A stretch of DNA of 64,000 nucleotides from Cricetomys ansorgei (GCA_026225945.1 JAMJFZ010000320.1:15135001-15199000), one strand, 5' to 3'. Numbered from the stretch's first letter, positions 1 to 10,822 are shown. The notes: generated by a model from the sequence alone, not told the origin. Made by a program: numbers and translations.

Positions 1-175
1 CGGATGCCGAACTGGAGAGATCCATAGCAGCCAGATCGAGATGCTGTTTTATAGACCAGAACTCTATCCTGGTGGCAGTGAGCGGCAGGATTGATCATAG
101 GCGTAGATAGAGCCAACACATTGGTACAGGTTGAATATTTCTTACCAAAATATTTGGGATCAGACATGTCGGCTT

Positions 176-240
176 TCTGAAACCTCAGCTAGCCTAGAAC
201 TCACTCTGTAGACCAGGCTAGGCCCAGCCTCACAGAGACC
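176..240 (-). mobile_element. B1 SINE fragment
   Basis: Antisense B1 core is visible: 'agaactcactctgtagacc' followed by a degraded 'aggctaggcc...cctcacagagac'. Only the middle third of the element remains. It is short and diverged, so confidence is limited. Confidence 0.5.
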
Positions 241-472
241 TATAGTGGGATATTTAAAGTTATTCTCAAATATTGTGAAAGCTACATACAGTTCTGTGCA
301 GTAAGATGAACCTTAGACAGCTGATGTATCTGCCAGCCGAAGGTGCTGCCAGAAGGCCCCTTCCTTAGCTGTTAGAACCAGCTTTCTGGGTGTGGGTGTG
401 CTGCAGCTTTCTTGAATGCAGAAAGAATGCTACTTTGGAGCACCGGCAACTGTCTACTCAGTACCTTTGGAT

Positions 473-615
473 GCACTGGGTATTGGTAGCACACGCTTTT
501 AATCTCAGCACTCGGGAGGCAGAGGCAGGTGGATCTCTGTGAGATCGGGGCCAGCCTTGTCTATAGAGTTAGTTCCAGGACAGCCAGAGTTACAATAGCG
601 AAACCCTGTCTCAAA
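473..615 (+). mobile_element. B1 SINE with A-rich tail
   Basis: This is a near full-length 7SL-derived B1. In order it shows the A-box region near 'cacgcttttaatctcagc', the 'gggaggcagaggcaggtgg' core, 'gatctctgtgagat' and the 3' end 'gaaaccctgtctcaaaa'. An (AAC)n tail passes into a (TAA)n microsatellite at about 625-645, as often grows from SINE tails. The region from about 650 to 1050 after it holds nothing I recognise. Confidence 0.9.
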
Positions 616-1055
616 ACAACAACAACAGTAATAATAATAATAATACCACCCTTGGGTGGAACAAATTCATGTTCAAATTTACCTTGCCCATCGAGATCTT
701 TGTGTTAAAGGCATTTGACTGTATTATTGCTAACGGAGGAACTTTTATGGTCTATTTCCTCAGCCTAAGCACAGGACAGGGAATACCTCGTCCAGGGTCT
801 TGACTTCACCCGTAAAATGGCGTCAAGTCAGCCAGCTAAAGTTGGGGGTTGTTGTACTGTGGAAGTTCTGTGCATGAAGCAGTCAAGACCTTTGCACTGA
901 TGGGCAGTGCCTTTCTCAGTAAATTACCTGAAGGGCATGTGCTCTGGGTCAGTGCATGAGAGAGGCGGATCCTTCGCCAGGTGCCTCAGGCGCTGCACCT
1001 CCGTGATTGTCTCTGTTCTTTACTGAGCCCACACGAGAGATAGTGTTTCCACCTC

Positions 1056-1112
1056 TAGAGACCCGCCTGCCTCTGCCTCCTGAGTGCTGGGATTAAAGGC
1101 GTGAGCCACCGT
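1056..1112 (-). mobile_element. B1 SINE fragment
   Basis: Antisense left half of a B1: 'cctgcctctgcctcctgag' then 'tgctgggattaaaggcgtg' and 'agccacc'. The other half is missing. Confidence 0.75.
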
Positions 1113-1309
1113 TTCTGTGGCTCTTTGATGCTTTAAAGACGTTTAAGTATTTTCATACATGTGATGAGTTATAGGAGACAGAGCAAGAATTTCAATTCAT
1201 GTGGAATATGACATTCACTCATGTATGCCTTAAACACCAATTTGCAGATGACCATTTATAACTTAAAATTGATTTACACTGATGAATTAATTAGCGCGTG
1301 TGTGTAGGT

Positions 1310-1468
1310 GGGTGGTTGGGTGGGTACACTCATGCCATGGCGTGCGTGTGGAGATCAGAGGACATTGAGGGGCATTGGGTCTCCCCATCCAGCATGGAGG
1401 TCTCAGGGATGCTACTCAGGTGCTCAGCCTTGGTGGCAAGCATCTTTACCTCCCAGATGACTCACGGG
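1310..1468 (-). mobile_element. B3-type SINE (tRNA-derived)
   Basis: Read antisense it shows 'gtggagatcagaggaca', then the tRNA-derived head 'cttggtggcaagcatcttt' and 'acctcccagatgactc', the usual order of rodent B2/B3 elements. A GT/GGGT-rich stretch flanks the tail side. Small open frames across it are not genes. Confidence 0.75.
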
Positions 1469-1469
1469 T

Positions 1470-2384
1470 CCACCTCACACAATGCTTAGTGCTCCGTGTT
1501 TTGACTACAACCTGTCACACGAGGTCAGAAATGGAATCTCCCACTTGCGGCATCATGTTGGTATTTGAAAGGTTTAATTCCGGAGCATTTTGGAATGCGG
1601 GTATTTGAATTTGAGACGTTCAACATGTAATGTAGTTGTGCTGTTCTCGCCAGTAGCTCTCAGAGGACAGGTGTGAGGGAGCAGGATCAGAGACAGGTGG
1701 AGAAGCTGGACTATTTGTAAAAACACTAGGCAATGGTAAAAGGTATCTGACTGTGCAACCATCAGAAATGAATTCAGAACCTGCTGTTCAGCGAATCCCC
1801 GCTGTTTCTGGGCGTGTTCATCTGTGGTGCATTGTATGACTTTACTGCAGCCTGGCTTCCGAAGACGGCATGCACACTTTGTACCACGTGACATCACACC
1901 ATCCGATGCCATTGAACACTGCCTGGAGCACCCTAGCTCAGAATCAAAGCTGTAGTGTGTCATGAGTTGCCGTGTTTTATTGCACACACAAAGTTTTCTG
2001 CTCCTACAGAAATATGATGGTTTAATTATGGAAAACAAAGATGTAATGCATCCTCGTCATCCTTCCTCAGTTGGTATCAAATCAGTATGTATTTGGACTT
2101 GCTGTGTTAGAATATTTAATTTTAAAAAATTACTGTTGGAGTTTCAGACATGAAACTTCATAAAAAAAACTCTAAGTGAATTTCGTCTTGGGATTAGGAC
2201 AGAATTTTCAACAATTACATCTCAATGGCCCTAAGCGTATTTCTGCTGTATAGTCTCAGCATTGACAACTACATAGTCAAGCGATTAACCAACCCTGAAG
2301 AAATGTTGAAGATGTCCTGTGTCCTGAAGTATTAACTATTCACCCAAGACTTAATTATTTATGTAAAAGTAAAAAAAAACATAA
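1470..2384. other. Unassigned AT-rich sequence
   Basis: No repeat or exon recognised. Open frames on both strands are short, lack family resemblance and have no matching splice or promoter context. It is probably intergenic or intronic unique sequence or very old repeat. Confidence 0.4.
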
Positions 2385-2722
2385 TGTGATAGTTTTAATT
2401 TTCAACTTGTCACACCCTGGAATCATCTAGTAGATAGGCCTCTGACTATATCTGTGGATGTCTGTGGGAGCTTTTCTTAATTTTATTTATTGAGATGGAA
2501 AGACCTGTTCACTGTAGGTGGCACAATTCCCTAGGCAGGAAATTGTGGACTGTATAAGAATAGGGAAGTCAAGCTGAGCACTAGCATACAGACACTGCTC
2601 TTCTGACTGCAAAGATGCGACGAGCTGATTCAAGCTCCTGCTGCTGTGACTTTCCTACCATGATGGACTGCAACACAGAGCTGTGAGCTACATAAATTCT
2701 TTCTCTTTTAAGGTGCTCACAA
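2385..2722 (+). mobile_element. ERVL-like solo LTR (MT2/MLT2-type), 3' truncated
   Basis: It begins with the ERVL LTR start 'tgtgatagttttaattttca' and 'acttgtcacaccctggaatc', then 'gataggcctctgac', 'gggaagtcaagctgagc' and 'catgatggactgcaacac'. A degraded polyadenylation region 'cataaattctttctctttt' follows. The usual end with a terminal CA is lost. No internal retroviral genes adjoin it. It shares its layout with the copies at 7297 and 33325. Confidence 0.7.
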
Positions 2723-2754
2723 AGCACTCGTAATTTGTTTGTTTTGTGTGCGCT

Positions 2755-2890
2755 GTGTTTGTGTGTGGGGATATGCCTATGCTACGGTGCACATGCAGAG
2801 ATCAGAGGACTACTTGTAAAGTGAGTGTGTTCTCTCCTTTTGCCATGTGGGGCCCAGGTCAGTAGGCTTAGCAGTTCACTGCCCACTAAG
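2755..2890 (-). mobile_element. B3-type SINE fragment
   Basis: Antisense B3 landmarks: 'tgcagagatcagaggacta', 'ttctctccttttgccatgtg', 'gggcccaggtcagtaggctt' and a degraded head. A GT-rich tail lies on its left. It is diverged. Confidence 0.65.
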
Positions 2891-2894
2891 GTGT

Positions 2895-3355
2895 TTCCCT
2901 CAGGGTATTTTCCTGCAGAACAGGGAATGAAGCCAAGACACACTTCTATCTCAGCATGCAAAGCTGCTTTAAGCTTTAATTTGTAATATTACAGATATGC
3001 CAAGAATTGTTTCTTCCATGAGTTGATTTATTTTCAGTAAATATTTGGTTTGCATACCTATTTTATATACTATATACTCGGGGCTCTATAAAAATTTCTC
3101 AAGCAAAAAGGGGCCATGAGTGGAAAAAGTTTAAGAAGCCCCAATCTATAGACTACAAAAGAGACTCAGAAGCCAGTAGAGGGAAAAGCAAGGAAGGACT
3201 GAAGAACTATTTAAGAGGCAGAATCCATGGGCCTTCATCACTGATTGGCTAAGAGGAGAGGAATAAGAACTCAACATGACCACCAGGCTATTGGCCTTCG
3301 GCTCTAGGTAAATGTGATCCTGACAGAGGCAATGACCCTGGATTTTTGTTTAGTT
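2895..3355. other. Unassigned sequence
   Basis: AT-rich, with no recognisable exon or repeat and no significant open frame. Confidence 0.4.
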
Positions 3356-3357
3356 TA

Positions 3358-3504
3358 GTGTTTTTTGAGACAGGGTTTCTCTGTTGTAACTCTGGCTGTC
3401 CTGGAACTCACTCTATAGACCAGGCTGGCCTTGAACTCACAGAGATCCACCTGCCTCTGCCTCCCGAGTGCTGGAATTAAAGGTATGCACCACTACCACC
3501 CGGC
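3358..3504 (-). mobile_element. B1 SINE, full length
   Basis: A complete antisense B1 runs from the T-rich tail and 'gagacagggtttctctgttg' through 'ggctgtcctggaactcact', 'ctatagaccaggctggcc' and 'tcccgagtgctggaattaaa' to the 5' end 'ccacccggct'. It is one of the less diverged copies. Its 'ctctgttgtaactctggctg' form differs from the mouse consensus and recurs at 55130 and 56888, suggesting a lineage-specific subfamily. Confidence 0.93.
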
Positions 3505-3988
3505 TCCAGAGATGGTCTCTGTTTCAGGAAAAGGATATGGTACCCTTGCCTGCATGGGACCTACCTGGTCACACACAGTAAACTAAGCCAGCTCTGTGAT
3601 GTTGCTTTGGGATGCTTAAAATGGCCTGATATGGAGGTATCAGGAAATCAAGAATAGTTCTGTTTCATGGTAGATCTGGGATTGATCAATGTACTGCTTC
3701 AGTTCAGTGGTAGCACTGGACAATACCACCCGAGAGCAGCTTGGAGTGAGAACATTGGAGATGGAGTGGAAGCCTGGAGAACGAGGTATTGACAGGAAGG
3801 CGAGGGGGAGTAGAAGAGGAGAGCACATTGGGAGACAGAGAGAGACATCAGCAGTCAGCAGTGCTGAACACAATGGAGAGGATCAATGGAATAACTGGAA
3901 GTGTACACTCATTTAATCCTCCACAACTGTTTCTTTGTGCAGTTATTATGATCAGCATACAATAGCTGTTAAGAATTTAGGGTCTGAG

Positions 3989-4058
3989 GCTGGGGGATAT
4001 AGCTCAGTGGCAGAGAGCTAGCATGTATAAGGTCCTAGGTTGTATCCCCAGCATCACA
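3989..4058 (+). mobile_element. ID element (tRNA-Ala-derived SINE)
   Basis: 'gctgggggatatagctcag' is the ID 5' end with the pol III A box. 'aaggtcctaggttgtatccc' is the B-box region and 'ccagcatc' the 3' end. A CA tract and an AAC tail follow to 4117. Confidence 0.85.
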
Positions 4059-4117
4059 CACACACGCGCAGACACACACACGCACACACACACACACACA
4101 AACAACAACAACAACAG
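4055..4117 (+). repeat. (CA)n / (CAA)n microsatellite
   Basis: CA dinucleotides with a few CG interruptions, then AAC trinucleotides. It directly abuts the ID element and probably arose from its A-rich tail. Confidence 0.95.
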
Positions 4118-4262
4118 CTCAGGCTCTGGAGTCTGGCTGCCTTAGGTTTTTGAGCCATAGCTCAAGAATTCACTTGCTTAATGACCCGGGAAACGTCATG
4201 AGCTTTACTGAGCTTCTATTTCCTCATTGTAAGATGGCAGCGATAGCAGCTGTGGTGTAAGA
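4118..4262 (+). mobile_element. MIR SINE
   Basis: The MIR start 'ggctctggagtctggctgcc' and 'ttaggtttt' is followed by 'cttgcttaatgacccggg' and 'tatttcctcattgtaagatg', the core and downstream region of the mammal-wide tRNA-derived SINE. It is strongly diverged, as expected of its age. Confidence 0.8.
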
Positions 4263-4343
4263 ATGGTGTGAGAGTTGGCCAATACCAGAGCCACACAGTG
4301 ACCACACAAACGTTATTATCACGTATCAGCCGCTCATCAGGGC

Positions 4344-4650
4344 TTCAGCGTTCTGGCTGCGAATGAGACAAACCAAGATCCTGCTCTCAATGGAACTTAC
4401 GTTCTGTTTGAGGGGAGTTGTATACAAATCATAAGCAGCAGCAAACGTTAGAAATTGGCAGGTGAATGCTGAAAGGAACGTACACAGACCAACATACTGG
4501 GACACCTTCTCTGGGAGATGGCGATCAGGGAAGGCCCCTGACACTTACACTGGAACCTGAATGGTGAATAGAGACATTGGGGCAGAATGCTCCAACTAAA
4601 AGGCGAACAGGTGCGGCCACCCGAAGATAGGGAAGAATTTAGTGTGTCCG
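4344..4650 (-). mobile_element. L2 LINE 3' region, antisense
   Basis: Antisense L2 landmarks in order are 'ctgctctcaatggaacttac', 'gttctgtttgagggga', 'atcagggaaggcccctgac' and 'cctgaatggtgaatag'. A decayed fragment; the third and oldest-looking of the antisense L2 copies in this window. Confidence 0.65.
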
Positions 4651-4659
4651 AGGAAAAGG

Positions 4660-6115
4660 AAACCCAGACCCATCTAACTCAGGGGCATGCTCCTCTCACC
4701 TCCTGTTCCTTCTAGCACACATCATGCAGTAAACCCACAGCTAAACAGAAAGCCCTGCGATCCTTGAGACAGATGTATTTGCTACTGTCTACGTAAGAAA
4801 TGTCACCCATGCGTTCATGTATTTAAACACAGGCCCCCAGCTCGGGGTGCTGTTTTTGAAGGTGGCAGACCCTTTAGAAGGTGGGACAACACTAGAAGAA
4901 GGGGCTGCTCAGGAGAGAGCTTTTAGCCTGCCCCTGCTTCCAACCAACCAGCCCCTGCTTCTTCACCAGTCCCTTATAACAACCAGTCACTGCAGACTTC
5001 CACTGCTCCTAGACTGCCTAGCACCGTGCCTTCCCCCCGCAGTGACGAGATGATTCCCTGAAACTGAGTTGTAACTGAGCTCTGGTCCCTTGAATCACCT
5101 TCTAAACAGTGGTTTACTTATCCCTTGGAGGCACTGTGCCCATCTGACAGACTTGGAAGCTGCGTATGAGTGGCCAGAGGACCTTTCGTCTGTTGCAGAT
5201 TTATTGAGATGTCCCTCCACCTACTCTGCAACTCTTCCTTCAGAGGGCAAAATTCAGTGGGTTTTGTTTGTTTGTTTCTTTGGGTTGTGTGACCAGAATC
5301 ACAACAAATCATCACTTTTAACAACCGCTGATGGATTCCCGGACTCCTTTAGCAGTTGCTCCATTCTCTATTCTCCCAGCCCCTGGCAACCACCGCTCTA
5401 CTTTCTGTCTCCGTAGAACTGCCCTTTCAGGACTCTCAGACCATCCCTCCTGCCTGTGGATCAGCCTCACCCTAGTTTGCCTGTCCAGAGAACAACGGCA
5501 GCCTCCCACCTCGTCGGTAGCAAATGTTCTCCAAATGGTATGAATCTTATTATAATAGGTTAACAGAGTATTTTTCCCATTTCTAAAGCACACGTGGAGT
5601 CACTGTGAAGCAAAGTGTTAAAACATAGAACTTTTTTAGTCATTCTGGTTCTTAGACTCTGCAAATAAGAAATTAGCGATATATCAAAAAATCGCCACTG
5701 GCAAGACAGGCTTGCAGGGAATTATGGGAAGCGAGAGAACTCAGGAGTGAATGTGCAACCTCAGAGTGACAGCCCACTTAACCACATTACTTAGTCACTT
5801 GGCCTCTGCTGAGGCAGCGCCATGACCGTGGCTTGGCCCTTTCAGGGAGAGCAAGGGGCAAGGAGCAAGAGCAACTGAGTAGTTCGTTTCCGTGTTAGAA
5901 GTGCGCATGTCACTAGAATAGAAGTAAAAATAATCTCATACAACTGAGAAAAATTTAAATTTAATTAAAATCCTCTAGGTAGATTTAAAAATAATTTGTT
6001 ATAATTATTATAAAAATAATAATTGTATAAGACTTAGACATGATTAAAGCATTAAATATTAAAACTTCTCTAAACCATCTACATGACTCTTATTTTTAAT
6101 TCAGTCTTTCTTTCT
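4660..6115. other. Mostly unassigned; faint MaLR-like and L1M-like traces
   Basis: At 4831-4905, 'ctcggggtgctgtttttgaa' and 'ccctttagaaggtgggac' resemble an old MaLR LTR. At 5376-5435, 'cagcccctggcaaccacc' and 'ctactttctgtctccgtag' resemble an ancient L1M 3' UTR. About 5930-6075 is very AT-rich with short self-complementary stretches such as 'ataattattataaaaataat'. No exon is recognised. Confidence 0.35.
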
Positions 6116-6118
6116 CCC

Positions 6119-6172
6119 TGCACACACATGCACACACGTGCACACACGTGCACACACGTGCACACACGTGCA
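6119..6172. repeat. 10-bp tandem repeat containing E-box palindromes
   Basis: Unit cacacacgtg occurs four times exactly (6131-6170), preceded by one variant unit with CACATG. Each exact unit ends in the palindrome CACGTG, the canonical E-box of bHLH factors such as USF, MYC/MAX and CLOCK/BMAL1. The boxes lie at 6135, 6145, 6155 and 6165, exactly one helical turn apart. Whether any factor binds is unknown. It may simply be a drifted CA microsatellite. Confidence 0.9.
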
Positions 6173-6268
6173 CCGGTATCCTAAGGTACTTTTTTGTTTG
6201 TTTGTTTTTACAGCTGGAACCTACGACCCGGACATGTCTTGTAATCACTGACTTGTTCTTATTTAGTT

Positions 6269-6590
6269 AGAGATGGCCCAGCGGGCAAGGGCACTTGCTG
6301 GGCAAGCATGAGGGCCCGAGTTTGAATCTCTAGCACCCATGTGAAAGCTTGGCATTGTCTCGAGTCCTTGTGATTCTAGCCCTGGAGGACAGAGGCAAGC
6401 AGATCCGGTGAGCTGGTGAGCCGGCCCAGCCAGAACGCCGAGCTTCAGGTTCAGTGAGAGATCCTACTCCAAAGGAATAAAGTAGGAAGCAACAGAGAAA
6501 AGCACTCAGTATTCTGCTCCGTCCTTCACATGTATGTGAGGGAGCGCATACACACATGCACCACGCACCCGTACCACACATGCACAATTG
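6269..6590 (+). mobile_element. B4-type composite SINE
   Basis: A tRNA-like head 'agatggcccagcgggcaagg' with 'gcacttgctgggcaagca' is followed by 'gagtttgaatctctagcacc', a B1-like middle 'gaggacagaggcaagcagat' and 'aggttcagtgagagatcc'. A CA-rich tail follows. This is the ID/tRNA plus B1 fusion layout of rodent B4-class elements. Confidence 0.75.
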
Positions 6591-6594
6591 ACGG

Positions 6595-7296
6595 GTATTT
6601 TAGTTGCACGTGAAAGAGTAGTGTAGAGTGGGTGGCAAATAAAAGGGGCGGACACATACAAACACACACTTAAACGATGAGGTAGAAACTTATGCTGGTT
6701 GAATGTTCCAGAATACTAAAGATACCATTGCTGCTTTGTGTGTCAGAAAGGAGAGCCAAGCACTTCCACTGGGGAGCCGTGTCCTGTATGTGGACATTCC
6801 ATACATCCCAGAACTTGGACTCCCTGAGGGACTCTGGCCTGGTGACAGTTTTGCTAATAGTAATGCTAGAGAAAAGCCCTACTTGATCATTTGACACACT
6901 GCCTTGTTTTCCTCTGTCTGTACCTGCATCCTTTGTGTGTCCCTCTAGCCTTCGTATGTACCCGTTCCATTTGTATGTCCCTGCATCCTTTGTTTGTGTA
7001 TACCTAACGTATCCTAAATACTTAGATCGCTTCAGCGAAAGATACAGAGATATCATCTGTCCTGGCTTCTGACGCTTTGGATGAATGTTCACTGCTCAGA
7101 GATCTAGAGCTAGCACTGTGACTGTAGGAAATGCTCTGGACACTAGAGGATTGGATGGTGCCTCCCAACTGAACCTGCAAGGGTCTGTTCTAGTAGGCTT
7201 GAATTAATAGTGAAGGGACTTTTACACAGAGAGGCTGAGCACAAATGTCCTTCAGTATCCATGGTGGGGTCAGCTCCAGGCCCTTACTATGGTTAT
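6595..7296. other. Unassigned sequence
   Basis: No recognisable repeat or exon. At 6930-6985 there is a loose tandem pattern around 'cctgcatcctttgtgtg' and 'ccctgcatcctttgtttg'. The overlapping open frames on both strands are probably incidental. Confidence 0.35.
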
Positions 7297-7668
7297 TGTG
7301 ATATTCAGTATCAATTATCAACTTGATTAGATCCAGAATCACCTAGAAGATAGGCCTCTGGATATGCCTGTAGGGGGTTGTCTTGAGTTGGTTAATTAAG
7401 GTGGGAAGACCTGCCCACTGTGGGTGGCACCATTCCCTGGGCTGGGATCTTTTACTGCATGAAAAGGAGAAAGTAAGCTGAGCTTAAGCATCCATCACTC
7501 TGTTCTTCCTAATGATGGGAGTGATGTGACCAGCTGCTTCAAACTCCTGCTGCCTTGACTTCCTCCCCATGATGGACTGTACCTTTGAATGTGAACCAAA
7601 ATAAACCTTTCCCTAAATTGCTTTTGTTGGGATGTTTTATCACAGTATCAGGAAAAGTAACTAAAACA
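7297..7668 (+). mobile_element. ERVL-like solo LTR (MT2/MLT2-type), near complete
   Basis: It starts 'tgtgatattcagtatcaatt', with 'atcaacttgattagatcc' and 'gataggcctctgg'. It then shows 'gggtggcaccattccctgg', 'catgatggactgtacctttg', the polyadenylation signal AATAAA in 'aaaataaacctttccc', and ends 'agtaactaaaaca'. TG...CA termini and about 370 bp fit a solo LTR. No matching 5-bp target duplication is visible and no internal genes flank it. Confidence 0.75.
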
Positions 7669-7747
7669 AATACCAAAATCCACAGGTGTGCAAGCCTCTT
7701 AACATAAAGCATCGTGGTATTTGCACGTAACCCATGCAATCATATTT

Positions 7748-7964
7748 ATTTATTTTTTTATTTACTGATGCTTGGGATCAAACCCAGGGCCTTGTATATG
7801 CTAGGCAGACTTGTTATCACTGAGCTAAGTCCCCAGTCTTTTTTTGTTTTTAATCAAGAAAATAGTTTCACTATGTAGCCCACACTGACCTTGAACTTGA
7901 GTTCCTTCTACCTCTGCTTCAAGAAAGTTGGTATTGCAGTCCTGTGTCATCACAACCAGCCCCT
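7748..7964 (-). mobile_element. B4 SINE (ID-B1 fusion)
   Basis: An antisense ID head at 7768-7836 ('cttgggatcaaacccaggg', 'ccttgtatatgctaggcag', 'gagctaagtccccag') is joined to an antisense old B1 at 7864-7964 ('tttcactatgtagcccac', 'ccttgaacttgagttcc'). A tRNA-derived head fused to a 7SL-derived B1 defines rodent B4. Confidence 0.8.
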
Positions 7965-8057
7965 TAGATACTTTGAATCACTTCTAGACTATGTATAATG
8001 AAATGGCAAGTATGTGGCAGATGCTGTGCGAGTAGTTTCTACATTAGGGCATAATTT

Positions 8058-8139
8058 TGTATGCATGTGTGTTCAGGTATGTGTGTGTGAGAGATTGTGT
8101 GTGTGCTAGAATGTGCGTGTGAGAGAGAGCATGTGTGTG

Positions 8140-8174
<35 letters not shown>

Positions 8175-8176
8175 AT
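8058..8176 (+). repeat. (TG)n with GA-rich interruptions
   Basis: TG dinucleotides interrupted by GAGAGA blocks ('tgagagagagagaatatg'). It abuts the tail of the next SINE. Confidence 0.9.
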
Positions 8177-8202
8177 ATGTGCAGTGTGAATGTGTATGTG
8201 AC

Positions 8203-8480
8203 GGAGGCCAGGAATAAACCTAGGGTATTATTCCTTAAGAGCCATCAGCCTTGTGTTTTGGGAAAAGGTCTCTCACTGGGACTTGAGGCTTGCTGATTAG
8301 GCTAGGTGGTAGCCAGTGAGCTTCGGGGATCCTTCTGTCCCTGCCTCCTCAGTGTTAGGGTCACAAGTGTGTTCTACCATGCCCAGCTTTGGATGCGAGT
8401 GCTGGGAATCAAACTCATGGTATTACAATTACATGGCAAGCACTTTACCCTTTACAGACCAACTGAGTTATCTCCCCAGT
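8203..8480 (-). mobile_element. B4/RSINE1-type composite SINE
   Basis: An antisense composite: 'ggaggccaggaataaacct', 'cttgtgttttgggaaaagg', 'tctctcactgggacttgagg', a B1-like middle 'cctcctcagtgttagggtca' and a tRNA-like head 'gctgggaatcaaactcatgg' ending 'tatctccccag'. Length about 280 bp, near complete. Confidence 0.8.
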
Positions 8481-8532
8481 GTCCCCGTTAGGAAATACTT
8501 TTAAAAAATCATTATGTGTTTTGTGCCAACAC

Positions 8533-8547
8533 TTTTTTTTTTTTTTT
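8533..8547. repeat. poly(T) tract
   Basis: An uninterrupted run of 15 T. No SINE or L1 can be attached to it with confidence. Confidence 0.95.
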
Positions 8548-9340
8548 AATCTGTAGCTGGTTAAATTTGCAGTTGATTGAATCTGATGCAGAAGCTGACT
8601 GACTGGCCTTGGCGTGGTCTGAAGGTCCCTTAATGAATGTTCCAAAGGATCCGAGTGTAATGCCTCTTCTCACAATAACTGTTTACATGCAATTGAAGAT
8701 GACCATCTGGGCTTTGAAAGCTCCCTTCTCAGTGCATCCAGTCTGAAGGTCTCAGCATGCGCCTGTGAGCACAGTCCCCTGAAGCGACAAGAGGTGACAG
8801 TAACTGCTGGGGGCTGCAGCTGGCCTTGTGAACTGTTTGGAGTGGGCTTCAGGCTGGAGAGATCTGTGTCTTCTCCACTTGAACAACAAGGTCTTCATCA
8901 CTTGCTGGTTGGCCTGGAGGCTTAGAAATAATGTCCTCAGACACATTTCTATCAGCATCTCGCTGGGAGCTGGGACACACAGGGAGACATACGCGGCTTT
9001 CCCAAGTCAGGCACACAAAGCACAAACACCAGCCAGCCAAGCCAGCCAGGACAGATCTGCTTAGGGCCACCCTAGATTTCATGCCCAGGATGGCGAAGAG
9101 TGCAGACCAGCCTGGTTTTATGCCTCGGAAGCGGAAGCAGCCAACAGCACCGAGTTCTGTTCAGCTGGCACAAGAATGTCCAGACTGTTCTTTTCACACT
9201 CTGAGTCACTGAACACGTATGTCTTACTCCCTCTCTGTACCTCCAAGCCTGTGCTGATCACTCGTGCATCTGCTGTGTCTATACATTCTGAGTATGGAGG
9301 ACATGGCAGTCAGCAACAGGAGACAAAACCTCGACAGAGT
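8548..9340. other. Unassigned sequence
   Basis: No family recognised. Opposing open frames at 8828-9212 show no domain, codon or splice evidence. A short AGCC-rich stretch ('ccagccagccaagccagcc') lies at about 9030. Confidence 0.35.
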
Positions 9341-9349
9341 CTTCTCTAG

Positions 9350-10180
9350 ATGGAGACAGCAAGCACACAACCGAAAAGATCACATCAAGTTCTCATAAAC
9401 AGTGAGTGCTGTGGGAAGAACTGAGGCAGGTCTGGGGGAGGGGGTGCCCGGGTGGCTGGGTGTGAGATAGGAGCTGAGGCTGAGGTCGCTGGGACGTGAC
9501 TCATGAGGACATCCCAGCGGCTGTAGTGGAGAGAAGAGCCTTGATATGGGTGGGTACGTGTTTGCGAAAGGTAAGGAGGCCGGTGGCTGACCCAAGTGCG
9601 GCTGGCGGGTAAGCAGCAAGATCAGCCAGACTGGGGGAGCGGGTGGGCATTCCAGGCCGTCGTGAAACTCAGGCTCCTCTCTGAGTTGAAAGGCACTGGA
9701 GGAGTTTAAACAGAAGTCTGGTGCGGTTCTTGTTGTTTTCCTAGATGTTCTCTAACTCTTGTGTGAAGAGCAGGTTACGGCAGGAGCCAGATTGGTAGTG
9801 GGAGACTAGGGACCTACTGCAGTGGTCTAGATGAGAGAAGGGGGCCGTGGGAGGTGTTAGCAGTCAGGATGTATTTTGAACCAATATGATGAGCAGACAG
9901 GGGCCCGGGAAAGAGGAGTGAGTGACCCCATGATGTAAGATTGGCCCTCCCAGAAGAATGGATTGTCACATGCTGAGCCAGGGGTCCTAGAGATGGAGCA
10001 GGGTCTTTGGCCAAAGTTCCCTTTGGGGTTTATTAAGTCTGGGGATGCGGGGGGGGGGGTTTGAGTATCGAGGGAAGGGTGTTGTCTAAGACATAAGTTT
10101 GAGAATCACTCAACTATAACTGGTATTAAAGAGACTGAGTGGTCTGTGGTGGGTGTGTTGATGTAGACACATGTATAGAG
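9350..10180 (-). mobile_element. L2 LINE, 3' half, antisense
   Basis: A long run of antisense L2 landmarks: 'ggtaaggaggccggtggctg', 'gtaagcagcaagatcagcc', 'tggtagtgggagactaggga', 'ctgcagtggtctagatgag', 'gtgttagcagtcaggatgta', 'ttttgaaccaatatgatg' and further 'gggtgtgttgatg'. The element is ancient, with small indels, and carries no usable coding frame. A G11 run lies at 10049-10059. Confidence 0.65.
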
Positions 10181-10489
10181 AAAATGAAGGACAAAGTCCT
10201 GAGACCAGAGAGTCAAGAAGATCATAATTAGGGCTTTATATCTCCTCGGGGATTTTCTTGGTGAGAAAGCAAGACAATCCTCATCTGGCTGGCAGATGTT
10301 GGTGTGAGGTGCCCGGTCCTCACCGTCAGTGAACCAATCTAGCCGGTCTCGATGCCCTTCCCATCTGCAGCGCCTCCCGGCAGTGGCTGCAGGGGAATGC
10401 CGTCCCTCCTCTACAGAGCCACTGCCGGGACACCTATGTGCGTGTCACCTCTTTATGATCGCCTTGGTAACTGAGGGAATTGTAGTTCT

Positions 10490-10640
10490 TTCCTGAGAAT
10501 GAAATGTGAATTTCAGTTTCACCATATCCCAGCCATGTGGCTATGGGCAAGTCTCCCAAAGTCTCAGGCTCATTCTGACGGCTGACTAGGATCTGTATGC
10601 AGCGGCTACCACTGAGCCTGGAACGTGAAATGCGATAGTT
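10490..10640 (+). mobile_element. MIR SINE
   Basis: MIR core 'ccatgtggctatgggcaagt' and 'aaagtctcaggctcattctg' then 'gagcctggaacgtgaaatgc'. It is followed immediately by a second MIR in the opposite orientation. Confidence 0.6.
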
Positions 10641-10644
10641 TACA

Positions 10645-10822
10645 CTATGTGCCAGATGCAGTCACATGCGCCTTTTACGCGTTCAGGGACTCAGCCCACA
10701 ACCCTCTGGAGTAGGTGTTGCTTCTTCCCACTCTACAGATAAGGTTAGGTAATTTGGCTGGTAGCTCAAGTAGCCCGGCTGTCAGAATTAATCATTGAAC
10801 CACTGTGCTAGAACATTGCTTC
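10645..10822 (-). mobile_element. MIR SINE, antisense
   Basis: Antisense MIR: 'tacactatgtgccagatgc', 'caaccctctggagtaggtg', 'cccactctacagataaggtt' and 'gaaccactgtgctagaacat'. With the upstream copy it forms a degenerate inverted pair. Confidence 0.75.
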
